A stretch of DNA of 64,000 nucleotides from Dermatemys mawii. Lineage: Eukaryota; Chordata; Testudines; Dermatemydidae. Shown here in pieces: positions 43,319 through 55,200 of this stretch (the first letter of the stretch is position 1; the number at the start of each line of letters is the position of its first letter). The notes under the pieces are model-generated. The model was given only the letters and a program-made list of their open reading frames with translations. It did no database searches and was not told the DNA's origin. The stretch covers positions 11,866,246 to 11,930,245 of the forward strand of contig ML677374.1 in assembly GCA_007922305.1 (NCBI GenBank). Direction: 5' to 3'. Made by a program: the position numbers and the translations under genes.

Positions 43319-43724
43319 GAAGTCAGAACTGTTACTATTCTTAGTCCAGAAGAGAGACAAAAAATACGGTATTGCTAGTAGGGAAGTCATAATGAACCCA
43401 CTGAAGATTCCAGTGCTGTTTAGACAGCATGCAATGCAGTCCATCCTTGGGGATCAACACTTCAGAACTGTTCAAATCCTAATGGGAGTACACCAGGCCC
43501 TTTTATCAATGCTATGTTGGTCTAAGAAAAATATGATAATATTCTGGATTTACTACATTGAAAATAACAGCCCTGACTTGCCAATCTTGTTGTGAATCCT
43601 AAGCACAAAGCTCTTTCTACTCAAATCTTATTGGGCTCATACCCTAGCTGCTTTACTATGCTGTAGTTATACTACCATTCCCGTGACCATGATAACATTA
43701 TGGAGAGAAGCTATTGTATACAAA
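43319..43724. other. Unassigned
   Basis: Nothing recognised. Confidence 0.3.
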
Positions 43725-43844
43725 GGGCGACCAGACAGCAAGTGTGAAATATCGGGACGGGGGTGGGGGGTAGTATGAGTCTATATAAGAAAAAGACCCA
43801 AATATTGTGACCGTCCCTATAAAATTGGGACATCTGGTCACCCC
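43725..43844 (-). mobile_element. GGGTGACCAGA MITE, reverse orientation
   Basis: Ends GGGCGACCAGACAGC and CATCTGGTCACCCC, interior GGGACGGGGGTGGGGGG and GTCTATATAAGAAAAAGACCC. About 2 kb from, and parallel to, the copy at 41762. The flanking TA is not preserved. Confidence 0.85.
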
Positions 43845-43999
43845 ATGTATACATCAAGTGATAATATTTTGAACTTTGAGTTCTTCAGAGGTGAGAAGAT
43901 CTAACATGCTTTACGAACAATTAGCTGAATCATTCACTACCTGTAAGGGAGACATGAATTGCCACATACCAACTGTACAAACAGATAAATATGAAAGGA

Positions 44000-44335
44000 C
44001 ACATGGTGCAGTGATTAGGGCACTTATTTGGGAGATCTGGGTTCAATTCCCTACTCAGCCATGGACTTCCTGTGTGACCTTAGGCAAATCTCTGTCTGTG
44101 CCTCTGGAAAATGGGGTGATAGAATGCAAGTCCCTCACAGGGATTTGTGTAGATAAATGCATTAAACATTTGAGGCACTCAGATACCACCTTAACGGGGC
44201 CATATAAGTTTCTAAGTCAGACAGACAAACTGAGATACAAAGAGGTTAAGTGACTTGTGAAGATTACTTAGTGAATCATCAAGAGAGCTGGGAATACAAC
44301 CCAGTACTCCCAACATTTCTACACCTTTGCTATTT
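44000..44335 (+). mobile_element. tRNA-derived MIR/CORE-type SINE, nearly full, plus 3' module
   Basis: A box-like TGGTGCAGTGATTAGGGC (44004) and B box-like GGTTCAATTCCC (44040) are followed by 'CCTGTGTGACCTTAGGCAAATC', 'TGTGCCTCTGGAAAATGGGG', 'CACAGGGATTTGTGTAGATAAATGCATTAAA' and 'CACTCAGATACCACC'. From 44205 the module 'CAAACTGAGATACAAAGAGGTTAAGTGACTTG' follows. Both promoter boxes are visible, though mutations make activity unlikely. Confidence 0.75.
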
Positions 44336-44479
44336 TTCAAGATTTCATCACAAAGAAAACAGAAAACTGGCCTCAGCACAAATCAAACGCCTGTAAACAT
44401 CAAGCTTCCCAAATAAAGCCATTTTAGATTTAGATACAAACACACTTAAAAACTGCTATGTCCCCACCCCAGTCTCTGT

Positions 44480-45060
44480 CAGAGAAATTGTAGTCAAATG
44501 ACAGCTCAGAGCACATGAACACAGCCATGTATTAAACCCCTTAAATATACAGTGTTATTAATGGAAACCTCAATTCAACCAAAATGCATTGCCAATGTGA
44601 ACATGTTGGTAAATTCCATTCTGAAAATGCTGCACGCCTTGTCTGTCCTTCAAACAGCCTCTTCATCTGAGACCTGCTGTATAATACTCACAGCTATATT
44701 GCCACTAATCCTCTGGTCTCTCTAAAATCTGCTAAATGTTTCCGCACATGTTCGCAGTATGCTGCATATTCAGCATTCAGAGTCCATTCATAACCAGCAT
44801 TAACTACCGAGTAACCTGGATTCCCTGCATGTAAGGAATTTGATACCACAAATAAGTCACCATAAACTCTACAAGATTAAGTAAGTTATTGGATCTTCCA
44901 GTACTACTGATTTCTACAAATGATACCCTGGAAAATTACATTATCTCTCTCTGATTTGGTTCAATTTGATTGCTACAGCTAATTTAATAATGTAACCCAA
45001 TTAGAATGCTTTTGTTATGAATGAACAACCTTGCTTAATATAGTCTAAATGTCCAGAATT
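44480..45060. promoter_or_regulatory. Enhancer-like single-copy block L (candidate)
   Basis: Repeat-free with GTGTTATTAATGG, ATTCAACCAAAATGCATTGCC, GCCACTAATCC, TGTTTCCGCACATGTTCGCAG, CATATTCAGCATTCAGAG, CAGCATTAACTACCG, GCTAATTTAATAATG and CCAATTAGAATGC. Even composition over nearly 600 bp and no repeat signature. One of the best candidates on sequence character. Confidence 0.4.
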
Positions 45061-45244
45061 AACCTAGATATGTTCCCGGGAGGACATGGGAATCCCGGAA
45101 ATTTAGGGGTGCATTTTAAGACAGGGCACTACTAGGAATTAGACAATCATATGGAGATTTCAAAGGCCAAAAGGGAAGTTTGGTGCCCAACACTCACTGA
45201 AAATTAACATAAAGTGTGCAAAAATGTCTCTGTAATACTTAGCA

Positions 45245-45540
45245 TGGATTTAAACACCGATTTTCAAAAGAGCTGAGTCAGGTTTTCAAGAGCTCAATAC
45301 CCCAACAACTGGGGCCAGATTTTCAAGACATTTCTGCTCCCCATTTAGACACCAAAATAAGGGCTCACTTTTGCTAAAGGCTCAGCCTCTAGTCACTCCC
45401 TTGTGACAAATACGGCCAATTTATAGCACCCAAAGTTCTCAGCTCTTGAAAAATCTGGCCAGTTATTTTGGTGTCCAAATGGAAACCTGGCCCCAGTAAC
45501 AGGTGCTGAGCTCTTCATAGTGATGTATGAGTCTGGGGTG
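45245..45540 (+). repeat. 'GCCAGATTTTCAAGAG' repeat
   Basis: 'GATTTTCAAAAGAGCTGAGTCAGGTTTTCAAGAGCTCAATACCCCAACAACTGGGGCCAGATTTTCAAGAC', later 'AGCTCTTGAAAAATCTGGCC' and 'AAACCTGGCCCCAG': direct and inverted units of the family at 19865. Confidence 0.7.
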
Positions 45541-46964
45541 GAGTGATACCATTGTATACCAGTTGAGGAGCTGTCTCAGAATCTGTTCTTCCTTTACTAG
45601 TGACTTTTTAAAATGCACTCATCACTGGGGCATCTGAGTATCTTAAAACTTGAACTAATTTATTCCCAGAACACCCCTGTGAGAGGTAGTTAACTAGAGG
45701 TCCTGGGTTACAGCCTTATGTTGAGTCCACTAGACTAACCCACCCTACAATTTTAGCAATGATTGCTCTACCAGGCCCCAGGCAAAGAGGCTGCCAGAGA
45801 AAGGAGTCAGAGATTCAGCCAGGGAGATAGGTCTATGGGGACTGTAAAAGAAACAGTGGAGGAAGGAGGGTCAACTCAACTGAATAAGTGTTAGAAGGTA
45901 TTCTCCAAACCTGCTATGCTTTAATAGATGACTTGAAGTTCAGAATGATTCTTATTTTGCTGGTACCTGTTGGCTCAATGTTAATTCAAACTGTATGTTC
46001 CTCTCTTAACGTCTGCACTGCTTTGGGGATTTCTGGAATCTGAGATATACAGTAGCTATATTTTACCACTCCCAAGTCCACAATGGCCTTATTAGTGTTG
46101 AGCCAGATGGAGAGAACTATGCAGAGAACTAAGTAATACTTGAAGGAATACCTCTCTCTCTCTCAATTTGTTGGTGCATGAATTTAATTTCCTTTCTCCT
46201 TGTTTTTAACTGGTCATGGATATGTTTGTGAGAAATCCGAGAGAGTTACATGTGTTATGGGTCTCCATATGAAGTAATGACTACAACTTTGATAGGTTTT
46301 TTTCTTTCTTAAGAAATTTCTCACCTTCTCATTTCTCTACCCAAAATACTTTTTCTTCTTTTCAAGTACATATAAAAACAGATATTCACAAATGGGGAAC
46401 ATGTCTACAATATATGATTTTGTTATACAAAATAGATGCTATACAATAGCATATAGTGAATGGAAATGTAATAGCTGAATCATACACAGTATATAGATTT
46501 TATAGATAAATATTCCAGAAATTCCATAGATCCAAACATGCCCCTGCTCCAAAACTTGCACCTTGGGCTTATCTCTCTTTGTAGAAAGAAAGAAAGAAAT
46601 CCATGCTGTAAATATTGGATAAGGATTTGAAATTTCCTCCCTCAAGTTTGGAGATGCTGGGATCTGTATCGATTCTGGAATGCATATTTAGGCATCTATC
46701 TATGGTGTCTGTTTGTATTTAGAGGTCTATATTTATGTGTATACAGAGGGAGAATATTCATCTCTCTCTGTGTACACATAAATACATGCACCTCAATATA
46801 CACACAAATATAGATCTCTGAATAAAAACACATATCTGTATATGTGTCCCCACATACAATCTATCTTAATTTATACAATATAAATTGTGTTTATTCCTCA
46901 ATAACTACATTTCTTGAGTGGTTGGGTCTCAGACAATTGGAAGCATGAGATTTAAAATTTCCAC
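45541..46964. other. Mostly unassigned; SINE-module remnant and AT/CA stretches
   Basis: 45650-45765 resembles a degraded SINE 3' module ('GAGAGGTAGTTAAC', 'CCTGGGTTACAGCC', 'CCACTAGACTAACCC'). 46578-46592 is an (AAAG)n run. 46690-46870 is rich in TATATA/CACATA. Nothing coding. Confidence 0.35.
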
Positions 46965-47129
46965 CACTGTTCCCTCTAAGCTGTCCGCATGTGCGCACGC
47001 GCACACAGCTCCTAAACCCTGCGCACACGGCAAAACACCGCACGCACAAAAATTTGCACAAAAGCACAAAAATTTGCACAGAAGAAATTTTTTGTGCACA
47101 TGACCTGTCAAAAATTAGAGGGAACACTG
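46965..47129 (+). mobile_element. hAT MITE with 8-bp target duplication
   Basis: Inverted ends CACTGTTCCCTCTAA and TTAGAGGGAACACTG (one mismatch) flanked by ATTTCCAC (46957-46964) and ATTACCAC (47130-47137), 7 of 8 identical. 8-bp duplications define hAT elements. The interior has alternating purine-pyrimidine 'GCATGTGCGCACGCGCACAC' and a 20-bp tandem unit (GCACAAAAATTTGCACAAAA) twice. Confidence 0.88.
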
Positions 47130-47137
47130 ATTACCAC

Positions 47138-48100
47138 TACATTTTAAATCGAACTCTCTGGGGATAATTACTTCCCAAAGATTAGATCCATATTTTTGTG
47201 TTATTTTTCTTTACAATCTCAAATTATTTAATCAGAGGCCAAGAGAAAAAACTATGGTATTCCTTTGCAACCCAACAGTGAAAGATGAGTAGGTGGGGAA
47301 TCCTAGCCACTACTGCTGTGACTGCACTGAACTACCATGATCACAAAATGGCATTGCTATACATATGAAAGAAATAGGACCAAAATGCAAGCAACGAAAA
47401 ACACATTTCATTTTAAATGTCCTTCTATTTATACAGTAAGATCCCTGGATCTGGGACTATGTCTTCTGCTTGTGCAGTGTTGAGCACAACGTCAGCTATT
47501 AACCAGTAATTAGGATGATGATATAATTTTTTTAAAAATTGAGCCAAATACTATAATCCAAGCTCAAGTAAAACTCCCTCAATGGAAGTTTTGCCTGAGC
47601 AAACATTGCAGGATTTAGCACAGGGAACATATACCTGAACAAAGAATCATGCTCAGTAGACTAGCCCCAGTCTCAGAGAGTGGCCTTAGAGGAACCTGCA
47701 AAAACTTTGTAGTGTATCTACTGGGCAATCCCTTACCATGCAAGGATGGACATTCAGAGATATTTCTTGTTTCCAGTCAGTGGTGAGTTTATATGGCAAA
47801 GCATAAGTGATAATAACCATCTTCATTTTTATCCTGTCTTACTATCAATACAAATACTGTACTTAAATCACATACTGGTATTTAATCCTTTAAAAAACAA
47901 AACCAAACCAAAAAACCCTCTTACTTTTATCATCCTGGGAACATTTACAGGAATACACGTGCATTGAAGAGAACCACCACCAGGAATGCAAATATACAGT
48001 ACTTACTTACCAGGTGTAAAACATTTGTCTATTTCAGCTCATATTACTGCAGATACTGGGGACTGCTGTAGCTTAAAGGGAGAGGGAGCATTTCTTTCTC
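47138..48100. other. Unassigned intron sequence
   Basis: Nothing recognised. Confidence 0.35.
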
Positions 48101-48830
48101 TCTCTCTCATGCAAGCATACACATGCCCACGCACACCACAAGGAGGCTGAAATAGGGCTGCAGAAAGTGCATCTTGAAGCATACATTACTTCATATGCTT
48201 TGAAACAGGATTTAAAAATATATATGTATATGCTCAGCTTCATCTCTCTTGTGGATCTCTTTCTACACATCTCTCTCTGTATCTATATCTGTTACATCTA
48301 TAACTAGATTGTCTGTAATATTAAACACATTCGTATCACTATCAATGGGGACATAAAGAGATGCACCTGCCACAGATAATATACAGATTTAATATTTATT
48401 TCAAAGCATATGAAGTACAAAATATTCTAGGGTGTTATACCAGGCCAGTAGCAAACTAGACATATTACTCTCATGAAAATTGTAAAATTGCATAAAAAAC
48501 AGAAACACAAACACACACACACACACATATATGGGTGGACACATATAATATATGCATATAACATACATAACAATATACATCATGTGTGTATTATACATAT
48601 ATCTAAAGCATGTATTGTGCACATGCATGATATAATATAATGTGCACATATTACACATTTTTTGTGATATGGGTTAAGATGTTATATGCACAAACTATAT
48701 GTATATATTTCAGTTTGTGTTTATTTTTAGTTGTACAGTTTTCATATAACTAGCGTTTCCACATCTACATCTAGATGCATGCAACTTACAGAGCTTATAC
48801 AATATACTATTTTAAAATAACAACATTACA
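48101..48830. repeat. AT/CA-rich low-complexity stretch
   Basis: (CA)n at 48506-48526, then TATATG, CATATA, GTGTATTATACATA and TGTATATATTTC units through 48710. A microsatellite-derived, unstable region. Open frames here are artefacts of the repeats. Confidence 0.7.
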
Positions 48831-49089
48831 AATTTCTAAACCCTTAAAGCTTATTCCAGGATAAGTTTTCTGTGATACCCGTCCCAACCTCCCTGTGTTT
48901 AGCTCTGGACTGTTTACTCAACTGATAGAAAATGGTCTAAAGCCCTGGGGAGAGCAAAACCTGTTTGGGCCATTGACATTGAGTATCCTTGGTGCAGGAA
49001 GTCAGGACCTTAGAGGTATCCATCATTATGTCTGCCTGAAGCACAGGCTGGAGCCAAGGAACTTGCCTGAGAAGCTAGTAAAATTTTAA

Positions 49090-49760
49090 TGCACTCTGTA
49101 GTGCGGTCATGTCATACTCAGTTATGGCAAATAATCCCAGATGCCTGCAGAGGTAAAATGGAGCTGTAATGTGCTTGCCTCCTAACCCGAGCTGACAGCA
49201 ATGATGTACGACTACCATTAGCGGAAAATATCACTTCAACTAACCCATGATCCAGCTCCGCTAAGGGTCATATTATCCATGAGGAACAAATTACACTCCC
49301 AAAGTAAATACAAATTTCCTACATGAAATGGGAACAAAAAAGAGGGAGAGAGGATGGGTGTGATATGTTACCTATGATGACGTGCTACCAAGTGACAAAG
49401 ATGATAAAGGACAGGACAACAGAGCAGAATGGCAAAATCAGCTCAGAAAGCACCTACTCAAGCCTGTAAACACCATCTTCTTTCCTTAGTGGCAAATCTT
49501 TTAACATGAACACACTTGGCTCTGATTTTATTACCACCCCAGCTGTAGGGATGTACTATGTGCCACATCAAATGAATAAAAAGGATCCTTATCTTGCCTC
49601 CTAATGGGCCTTAAACAGTAAGAAATACATTGTGATTGCAAGAGCATTGCTAGTGCATAATGTCTGGGGGATTTCTCACCCTCAGGGCAAGTTTCATGTG
49701 AGGCATTTTTCCACAGTTAAAAAAGACAATACCTGTATGAATACTCAGCTTAAATCTCTT
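49090..49760. promoter_or_regulatory. Enhancer-like single-copy block M (candidate)
   Basis: Repeat-free with 'GTAGTGCGGTCATGTCATACTCAG', 'ATGGCAAATAATCCC', 'GAGCTGTAATGTGC', 'GAGCTGACAGCAATG' (MEIS-type TGACAG), 'CGACTACCATTAGCGG', 'GGGTCATATTATCC' and 'CAAATTACAC'. Retained CpGs. Function inferred from composition. Confidence 0.35.
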
Positions 49761-49944
49761 TGACAGACCACATCACAGCTTTGTGGCAAGAGTCACAGAA
49801 TAATATCCTACCCCATCTGAAATAAAGCATGCCATGTTATAGGACATTACCATCCAGCAACAAGGAAGTGCCCCCAAGTGCTTAGAATGGGCTTCTGCTG
49901 ATGGTTCTGCCTCTGGCTAACCCTAAGACCTTGGGCAGGACATA

Positions 49945-50006
49945 CGCGGCCTGATTGTCAAAAGTGCTCAAGTATCCACAATCAGAATCCGATTTTCAAG
50001 AGCTCA
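49945..50006 (+). repeat. 'ATTTTCAAGAGCTCA' repeat, left half, split by the LTR
   Basis: 'GATTGTCAAAAGTGCTCAAGTATCCACAATCAGAATCCGATTTTCAAGAGCTCA' stops exactly where the LTR begins and resumes after 50807 as 'GCTCAGTTCTCACTTAGGTGC...CACATTTTCAGAAG' (to about 50860). It belongs to the family at 19865. Confidence 0.65.
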
Positions 50007-50807
50007 TGTCATAAGTATGAAGTAGCCTAGAATTAATGTTTACCTGTAAGGGGTTAAGCTAAAGGTAACCTGAGAGGTGACCAATGAGAAATTCCTCAGG
50101 AGACAAAGGATTTTGAGTTTCAGTTTCTTTCTGGCTCTCTCTCTGTTCACCTTGGCTATGGGATGAACACAGCTATGTCTTTCACTGTAGCTATAGTTTC
50201 TATCAAGTATTGTAGTGAGTAAGTTTACCTTCTTTTTATCACTTGGAGGGTTCTCAGTGGTGAGTGTTGGCTGGGTGCTTCTTGATATTGTAAGCTTCAG
50301 CAGAGATATCAACAGTGGGAGAAAGTTGCCTTGGGGGGGAGAGGTTTGGTTTCTGAATCCTTTTGTTGATTATGGTAGATGCTGTTCTATTGATGGTTAT
50401 AAGGGATTTATTCCTTTCTTTTTCTTTTTTTCTTTCATTAATATCTTTCTTTTAAGAATCTGACTGCTTGTTTTCCGTTGTGTAAGATCCTGGTTTTGGA
50501 TCGGGCACGTCTCGCAGGATCAGGCGAGGTTTGGTTTTTTTTCTCTCAAGCTTCCCAGGTAGGGAATAAGTTTGGGGGTTTTGTGGAAAGAGAAAGAGGG
50601 GCTTCAAGTGGCCCATGTCCAATAGTTTTTGAGACATTTTCACTTGATGGTGGCAGCGTATACCAGTCCAGACACAGAAGAAGTTGTGTTCTGGGGAAAA
50701 ACATTTTAACCCAAGCTGGTAAAATAAGCTTGGGGGGTGTTATTTCTTTTTCATGCGGGTCCCCACATCTGTACCCTAGAGTTCAGAGTGGGGAGGCAAT
50801 CCTGACA
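50007..50807 (+). mobile_element. Solo LTR-like element, 801 bp, with 5-bp target duplication
   Basis: Starts TGTCATAAG and ends CCTGACA (TG...CA with TGTCA/TGACA inverted tips), and is bounded by a perfect GCTCA duplication (50002-50006, 50808-50812). This is the signature of retroviral-type or Gypsy integrase. The inside shows no gag/pol/env frame, so it is best read as a solo LTR or a non-coding LTR element. The 3' block 'GTCCCCACATCTGTACCCTAGAGTTCAGAGTGGGGAGG' matches a repeat very frequent in turtles. By that family's orientation it is antisense to AUTS2. Confidence 0.85.
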
Positions 50808-50882
50808 GCTCAGTTCTCACTTAGGTGCTAAAGTAAGTGGCCACATTTTCAGAAGTTAACACGGTTAGGTCCTGATCTCTAG

Positions 50883-51141
50883 GGGTACCTTTACACAGCG
50901 AAAATGACCCCATGGAAGTGAGTTCCAGACTGACTTGGGCTTGTTCCTATGGGCTAAAAAAAGCAGCACAGACGTTGGAGCTCAGGTTGGAGCTCAGGTT
51001 CTGAAACCTGGCAGGGTCTCAGAGTCCAGGCTGAGCAGGAATGTCTACACTGCTCTTTTTAGCCCCATCACGTGAAACCGCAAGCCCATGCTCTCACACT
51101 CGTTACCTTGTCTTCTTTTTTTGTGCTGTGTGGACATACCC
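50883..51141 (+). mobile_element. GGGTATGTCTACA-type MITE, copy 2
   Basis: Ends GGGTACCTTTACAC and GTGTGGACATACCC, with TAG on both flanks (50880-50882, 51142-51144). The interior repeats the copy-1 blocks: 'GGGCTAAAAAAAGCAGCACAGACG', 'GAATGTCTACACTGCTCTTTTTAGCCCC'. A 12-bp tandem (TTGGAGCTCAGG twice) lies at 50975-50998. Confidence 0.8.
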
Positions 51142-51999
51142 TAGAGTTACTTTAACAGGCCTGTTTAATACCAAGTATTTTTCAGTCACTTAGTTCTTGA
51201 TTTTCCCCTACCACAGCAAAATCTGCGATTTGAGGGGAGGACAACTTCACCAGGATTCCCTTATGGAGCTGCCTATCAGGGATGGGCATTGCCGCCTCAC
51301 AAAAAAGAAGCCATGGGAGATATCCCCATACCTGGTGGTTGCTCAGAGAATCCTAGGAGACCAGCGTGATCCTCATCAAAAGTCTTCACCAGCTATGTCC
51401 CCCAACACCAGCTCAATGGCAGAGTAACTCAACTGGTGCTGCACTACCAGAAAATCCCTTATCTGCAGCTGCACCTTTGACCTCCATGGTGGGGAGGAAC
51501 TAACTCCCTGGCAAAATGAATACCACCTGAGTCTATACTGTCCTATCTGAGGATTTCCTGCTGGGCTGGAGATGTGATAATGTGCCTTCCCCACCCATTC
51601 CTCCCATTAGCCAGCCCAGCTGCAACACAAGTGTATCTAGAGCTGCAGAGTAGGACGGTGAAAGGAAGCAGCTGATACCCTCTCGCTTGTAATAGGTGGA
51701 AGATCCAGGTGAAGAGGATTCCTTCCATGCATAGACTGAGGGGCACAATAATTATGTATTATTTACATTCCAATAACACTTAAAATGCCCAAACTAAGAT
51801 AGGGGTCTTTAGGTGCATACATATAGCAAAAGAAGCACAGATACCATGGTAATGGTGGCCATATAAGTGCGATGGATCAATAGATCGTCATTCAAGTGCT
51901 ACACTCAGAAAGCTTCATTTCTTTTTTTTGCTAGAGGGAAAAAAACCCCCAAAACAGCCCAACCTCCATTTGGTTTCCACGTCTCCTACTATAGCTGGC
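51142..51999. other. Unassigned intron sequence
   Basis: 51180-51750 is less AT-rich and has several short open frames, but none has a recognisable domain and they overlap on both strands. Possibly a very old repeat. Confidence 0.3.
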
Positions 52000-52215
52000 A
52001 AAAATTTAGCAACTGCCAACCTGAGGATGAAACAGAATATCCCTCTTTTATGAATGCAGCTATCTGTAATGTACAGGATGAGTGTAATGCAATTTCAACA
52101 CTATTTAATCCATTTGTAATGGTGCTTTTGTTACTGGTAACAGCTCCTGCATAAGGAAGCCATGCGCCAAGCAGTTAATTAGCTTGGTCTTTATTTATTT
52201 ATTAATTTAAAGCAG
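52000..52215. promoter_or_regulatory. Enhancer-like single-copy block N (candidate)
   Basis: 'GCAGCTATCTGTAATGTAC', 'GAGTGTAATGCAATTTC', 'CCATTTGTAATGGTGC' (an inverted CCATT/AATGG pair), 'AGCAGTTAATTAGCTTGG' and 'TTTATTAATTTAAAGCAGC'. Repeat-free and dense in TAAT cores. Confidence 0.33.
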
Positions 52216-55200
52216 CTTTTCTTTAAAAAAAAAAAAAAAAGGAAGATTCTGTTACTGTGTTCTATCCCTGTCCAGGAGAAGGAAGAACAACATAGAGGAA
52301 CAGCATCAGGGATAGGCAAATCCTAGTAGGGTCAGAGGTGAGAATGGATTTAGTTAGGATCAGAGAGGTGACTGGTAGCCAAGCACGGCTCTTGAGGAAG
52401 GTTTTGTTGGGAAAGAGAAGTTGGCCCATTATGGAGTCAGAGAACTTTCCACATAGTTTGGTTCGGATCTGAATTTATTATGGGGCACTGCAGGTTTCAG
52501 AGTGGGCCCATTCCCAATTCCGATAACTGTAACATACTTTAGATGCTTATTACCACCCAGATCTCTTAGATCTGTAACACTGGGCTAGGAATCTTGTAAG
52601 ACTCTTGGGAGATTTCCAGTTGGGCCAGAAATAACTCTAAAATCAGAGCTTCTGGTTGTGCTGAATCACGGAACTGCCATGCTGGAACAAGGAAGTTCAG
52701 AGGTATGTAAAAAGGAAATACAAGGAGGAATCTCTGAATCTCAGTAAAGATACCACTTGAGGCAAAGTTTCAGACCATTTCTTACCTCCAACTGATTCTC
52801 CATTCCTATCTAAATACTACTATAGAGAAAGAGAAACAGGGCTGAGAGGAGGAGAGAAATGGACAATAGTGAATAAGAAATTTTAGAACTCTATACTATC
52901 TAGTGGGTTTCATTAAAATAAGAAGCTTGTACTCTGCATTCAACTTTATCAGGTATTCTCTGTTCTGCACTTAGAATGGGAAATATTGCAAACATGGAAC
53001 ATTTAATTACCAAATGTAGTAATATATTACGTATATTAGAATTGGACCATGGGTATCTGATAATATACTGATGCAAAATATCTTTCTAAAGCATGCAAAC
53101 AAGAAAATTTAGCAGTTGCACCATCAAATTATACTGTACACAAACACAATATGCAAATATTTAGCACAATTTTATATATGCAATTTAAAAGTATATCTAT
53201 AATGTTTATGGCTGATCATGCTATGATATATCATTCCTCACACCATACTCATATGTTCACAGCTGTTTTATAAGTAATCAGATGTGTTAGCTTTATCATT
53301 AAAAACATTCTGACATAAAAATAACATTCTGCAAAGGATTTTTCACAGCTCCTATGGTGCCTACAATGAGGCTCTAGAGAGAAATACTGAAGTCTGACAA
53401 GTAAAGCACCAGTGCAAAGTAGGCTACATAAAGTACAGAATAGCATTCAGTTCTGAATTGGCCAAGGAGTAGATCCCTTTATTTTACTCTGATCTTGATC
53501 CAATATATTTCACTTTCCAGAGGGGGATTATACACATTTAGCTGATATTTTTCTTTAGACTGGTAAACCCCTTTCTCACTCAGCACCCAACCACTCTACA
53601 GAAGGTCCCTTCCGAATCTCATTTAAATCAATGGACACATTCCCACAGTCTTCACTAAACCTTGGATCATAATCATCATGGGCAATCATCAAGATTTTGA
53701 ATTACTTGCTCCATACAGAATTCAGGTTAGCATGATTCAGGAACAGCAACATAAAACAACTACTTGGTTATCACTGGGCTATATACAGAATTAAATTGTC
53801 AATTATGGTGATTTTCATTTATTGGGCATCTCACATTTTCCATATACAACTCAGATAAAATCCTCTAGATGCAGACCGTTTTTTTCCAAAGTCTAGCTTA
53901 AGTAACAACATGTTATACTCTGCAATGAAATCCCCCATGGCCAATGAGATGGTTTCCCAAGTCAGTCCTGACTCAAAAATGTTAAAAGGACCTCAGATAT
54001 GGCCCTTAGTTTCTAAAGCAGCTCAATGAAATACAGTAGTTGTGAGAAGGGTGATAGGTAAGGTAGAAAAAACAGTAGTTTGGTACTTAGCTTAGTGTCT
54101 CCAGACCATTTACATGTCTTTTCATCAACCAGAATACTCCCTTTATTTACAGAAAATGAATTAATTTGCAGATAGATTTTCCTCTCTTAATTACCAAGTG
54201 TATAATTTCAAAAATTAAATCTTGATATCAGAGGAAAACACAGTTGATCTTAAATATGTCACTGTGCAATAGCTTGCCCTTATTTTAGATCACCAGCTTT
54301 AGAGATCTGCACAGACTAAGAGACTGATAGGCCTTTTAATGGGGAAAATCCAGAAGTCTCATGAGATTCATGCTTTTTTGGTTCAGTAAGAATCCTTAGT
54401 GGTATTTGCTGAAGAGATCCCCGGACATTAAGTGACATCGACTGCCATCTCTTTAAGTATTAGTGATTCAGATTCTGATGTGACCCCTCTAAACAAATGC
54501 GTGTACACACACAGAACCCGCTCTCAAAGATTTATAACAGGAGAGCAGAAAACACACTTAGAGTGCTGTGGTCTGAGACCTTATGTATCACAAGGAGCCA
54601 AGGAGAACATTTATATCTGTGGGTAGACTATACAGTCCAGAAACTTGTGGTTTAAAAGTGAGACACAGACACAAGCCTTAGCTACAGCAGCACTAAGCAG
54701 GGGCTGTGTCTTTTCCCTATTAAATATCCTTCTTTCTTCTTCCAGAGAAACTTCTGGACTAAATGTCTCATTCTACAGCAGATACAGACAGAGAAAGCGA
54801 CTCTAGTTTCTGGCAGCTTCCCATTAAGAGCTGGGGAGGGAGAATTGGAGGCAGGCCATCACCTAATAGAGATCAAACTTCATCAGTGATTTACAGAGCT
54901 AGATACATCTTCGAGTGGGGAAAGAGGATACCAATAGTATAAGGTAAAGCACTTCCACTCTACCACCCATTCTTATTCTCCTCAGCATGATGGGTATCCG
55001 CCTCCCATTTCCCCTATTTTTCCCTGGGTTCCTTTTCTTCACTGTGGTATTTGTGACCATGTTTGAGTTTGCCTGCCTTTAAACTTCCTTCACTCTGTTG
55101 GTACAGTAAGCACTACACTGACCAGTTATTTTTGACTATAACCCAGGCTCACAGGGCTTCTTTATACTAGCACACTGTAAACCATTGCTCCCAACACACA

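Noticed and set aside
44000..44080. tRNA gene
   Set aside because: A- and B-box-like sequences are present but no cloverleaf can be drawn, and the downstream part is a MIR-type SINE body.
48470..48720. Structured RNA or promoter in the TATA-rich region
   Set aside because: The TATA and CACA motifs are microsatellite repeats; no defined structure stands out.
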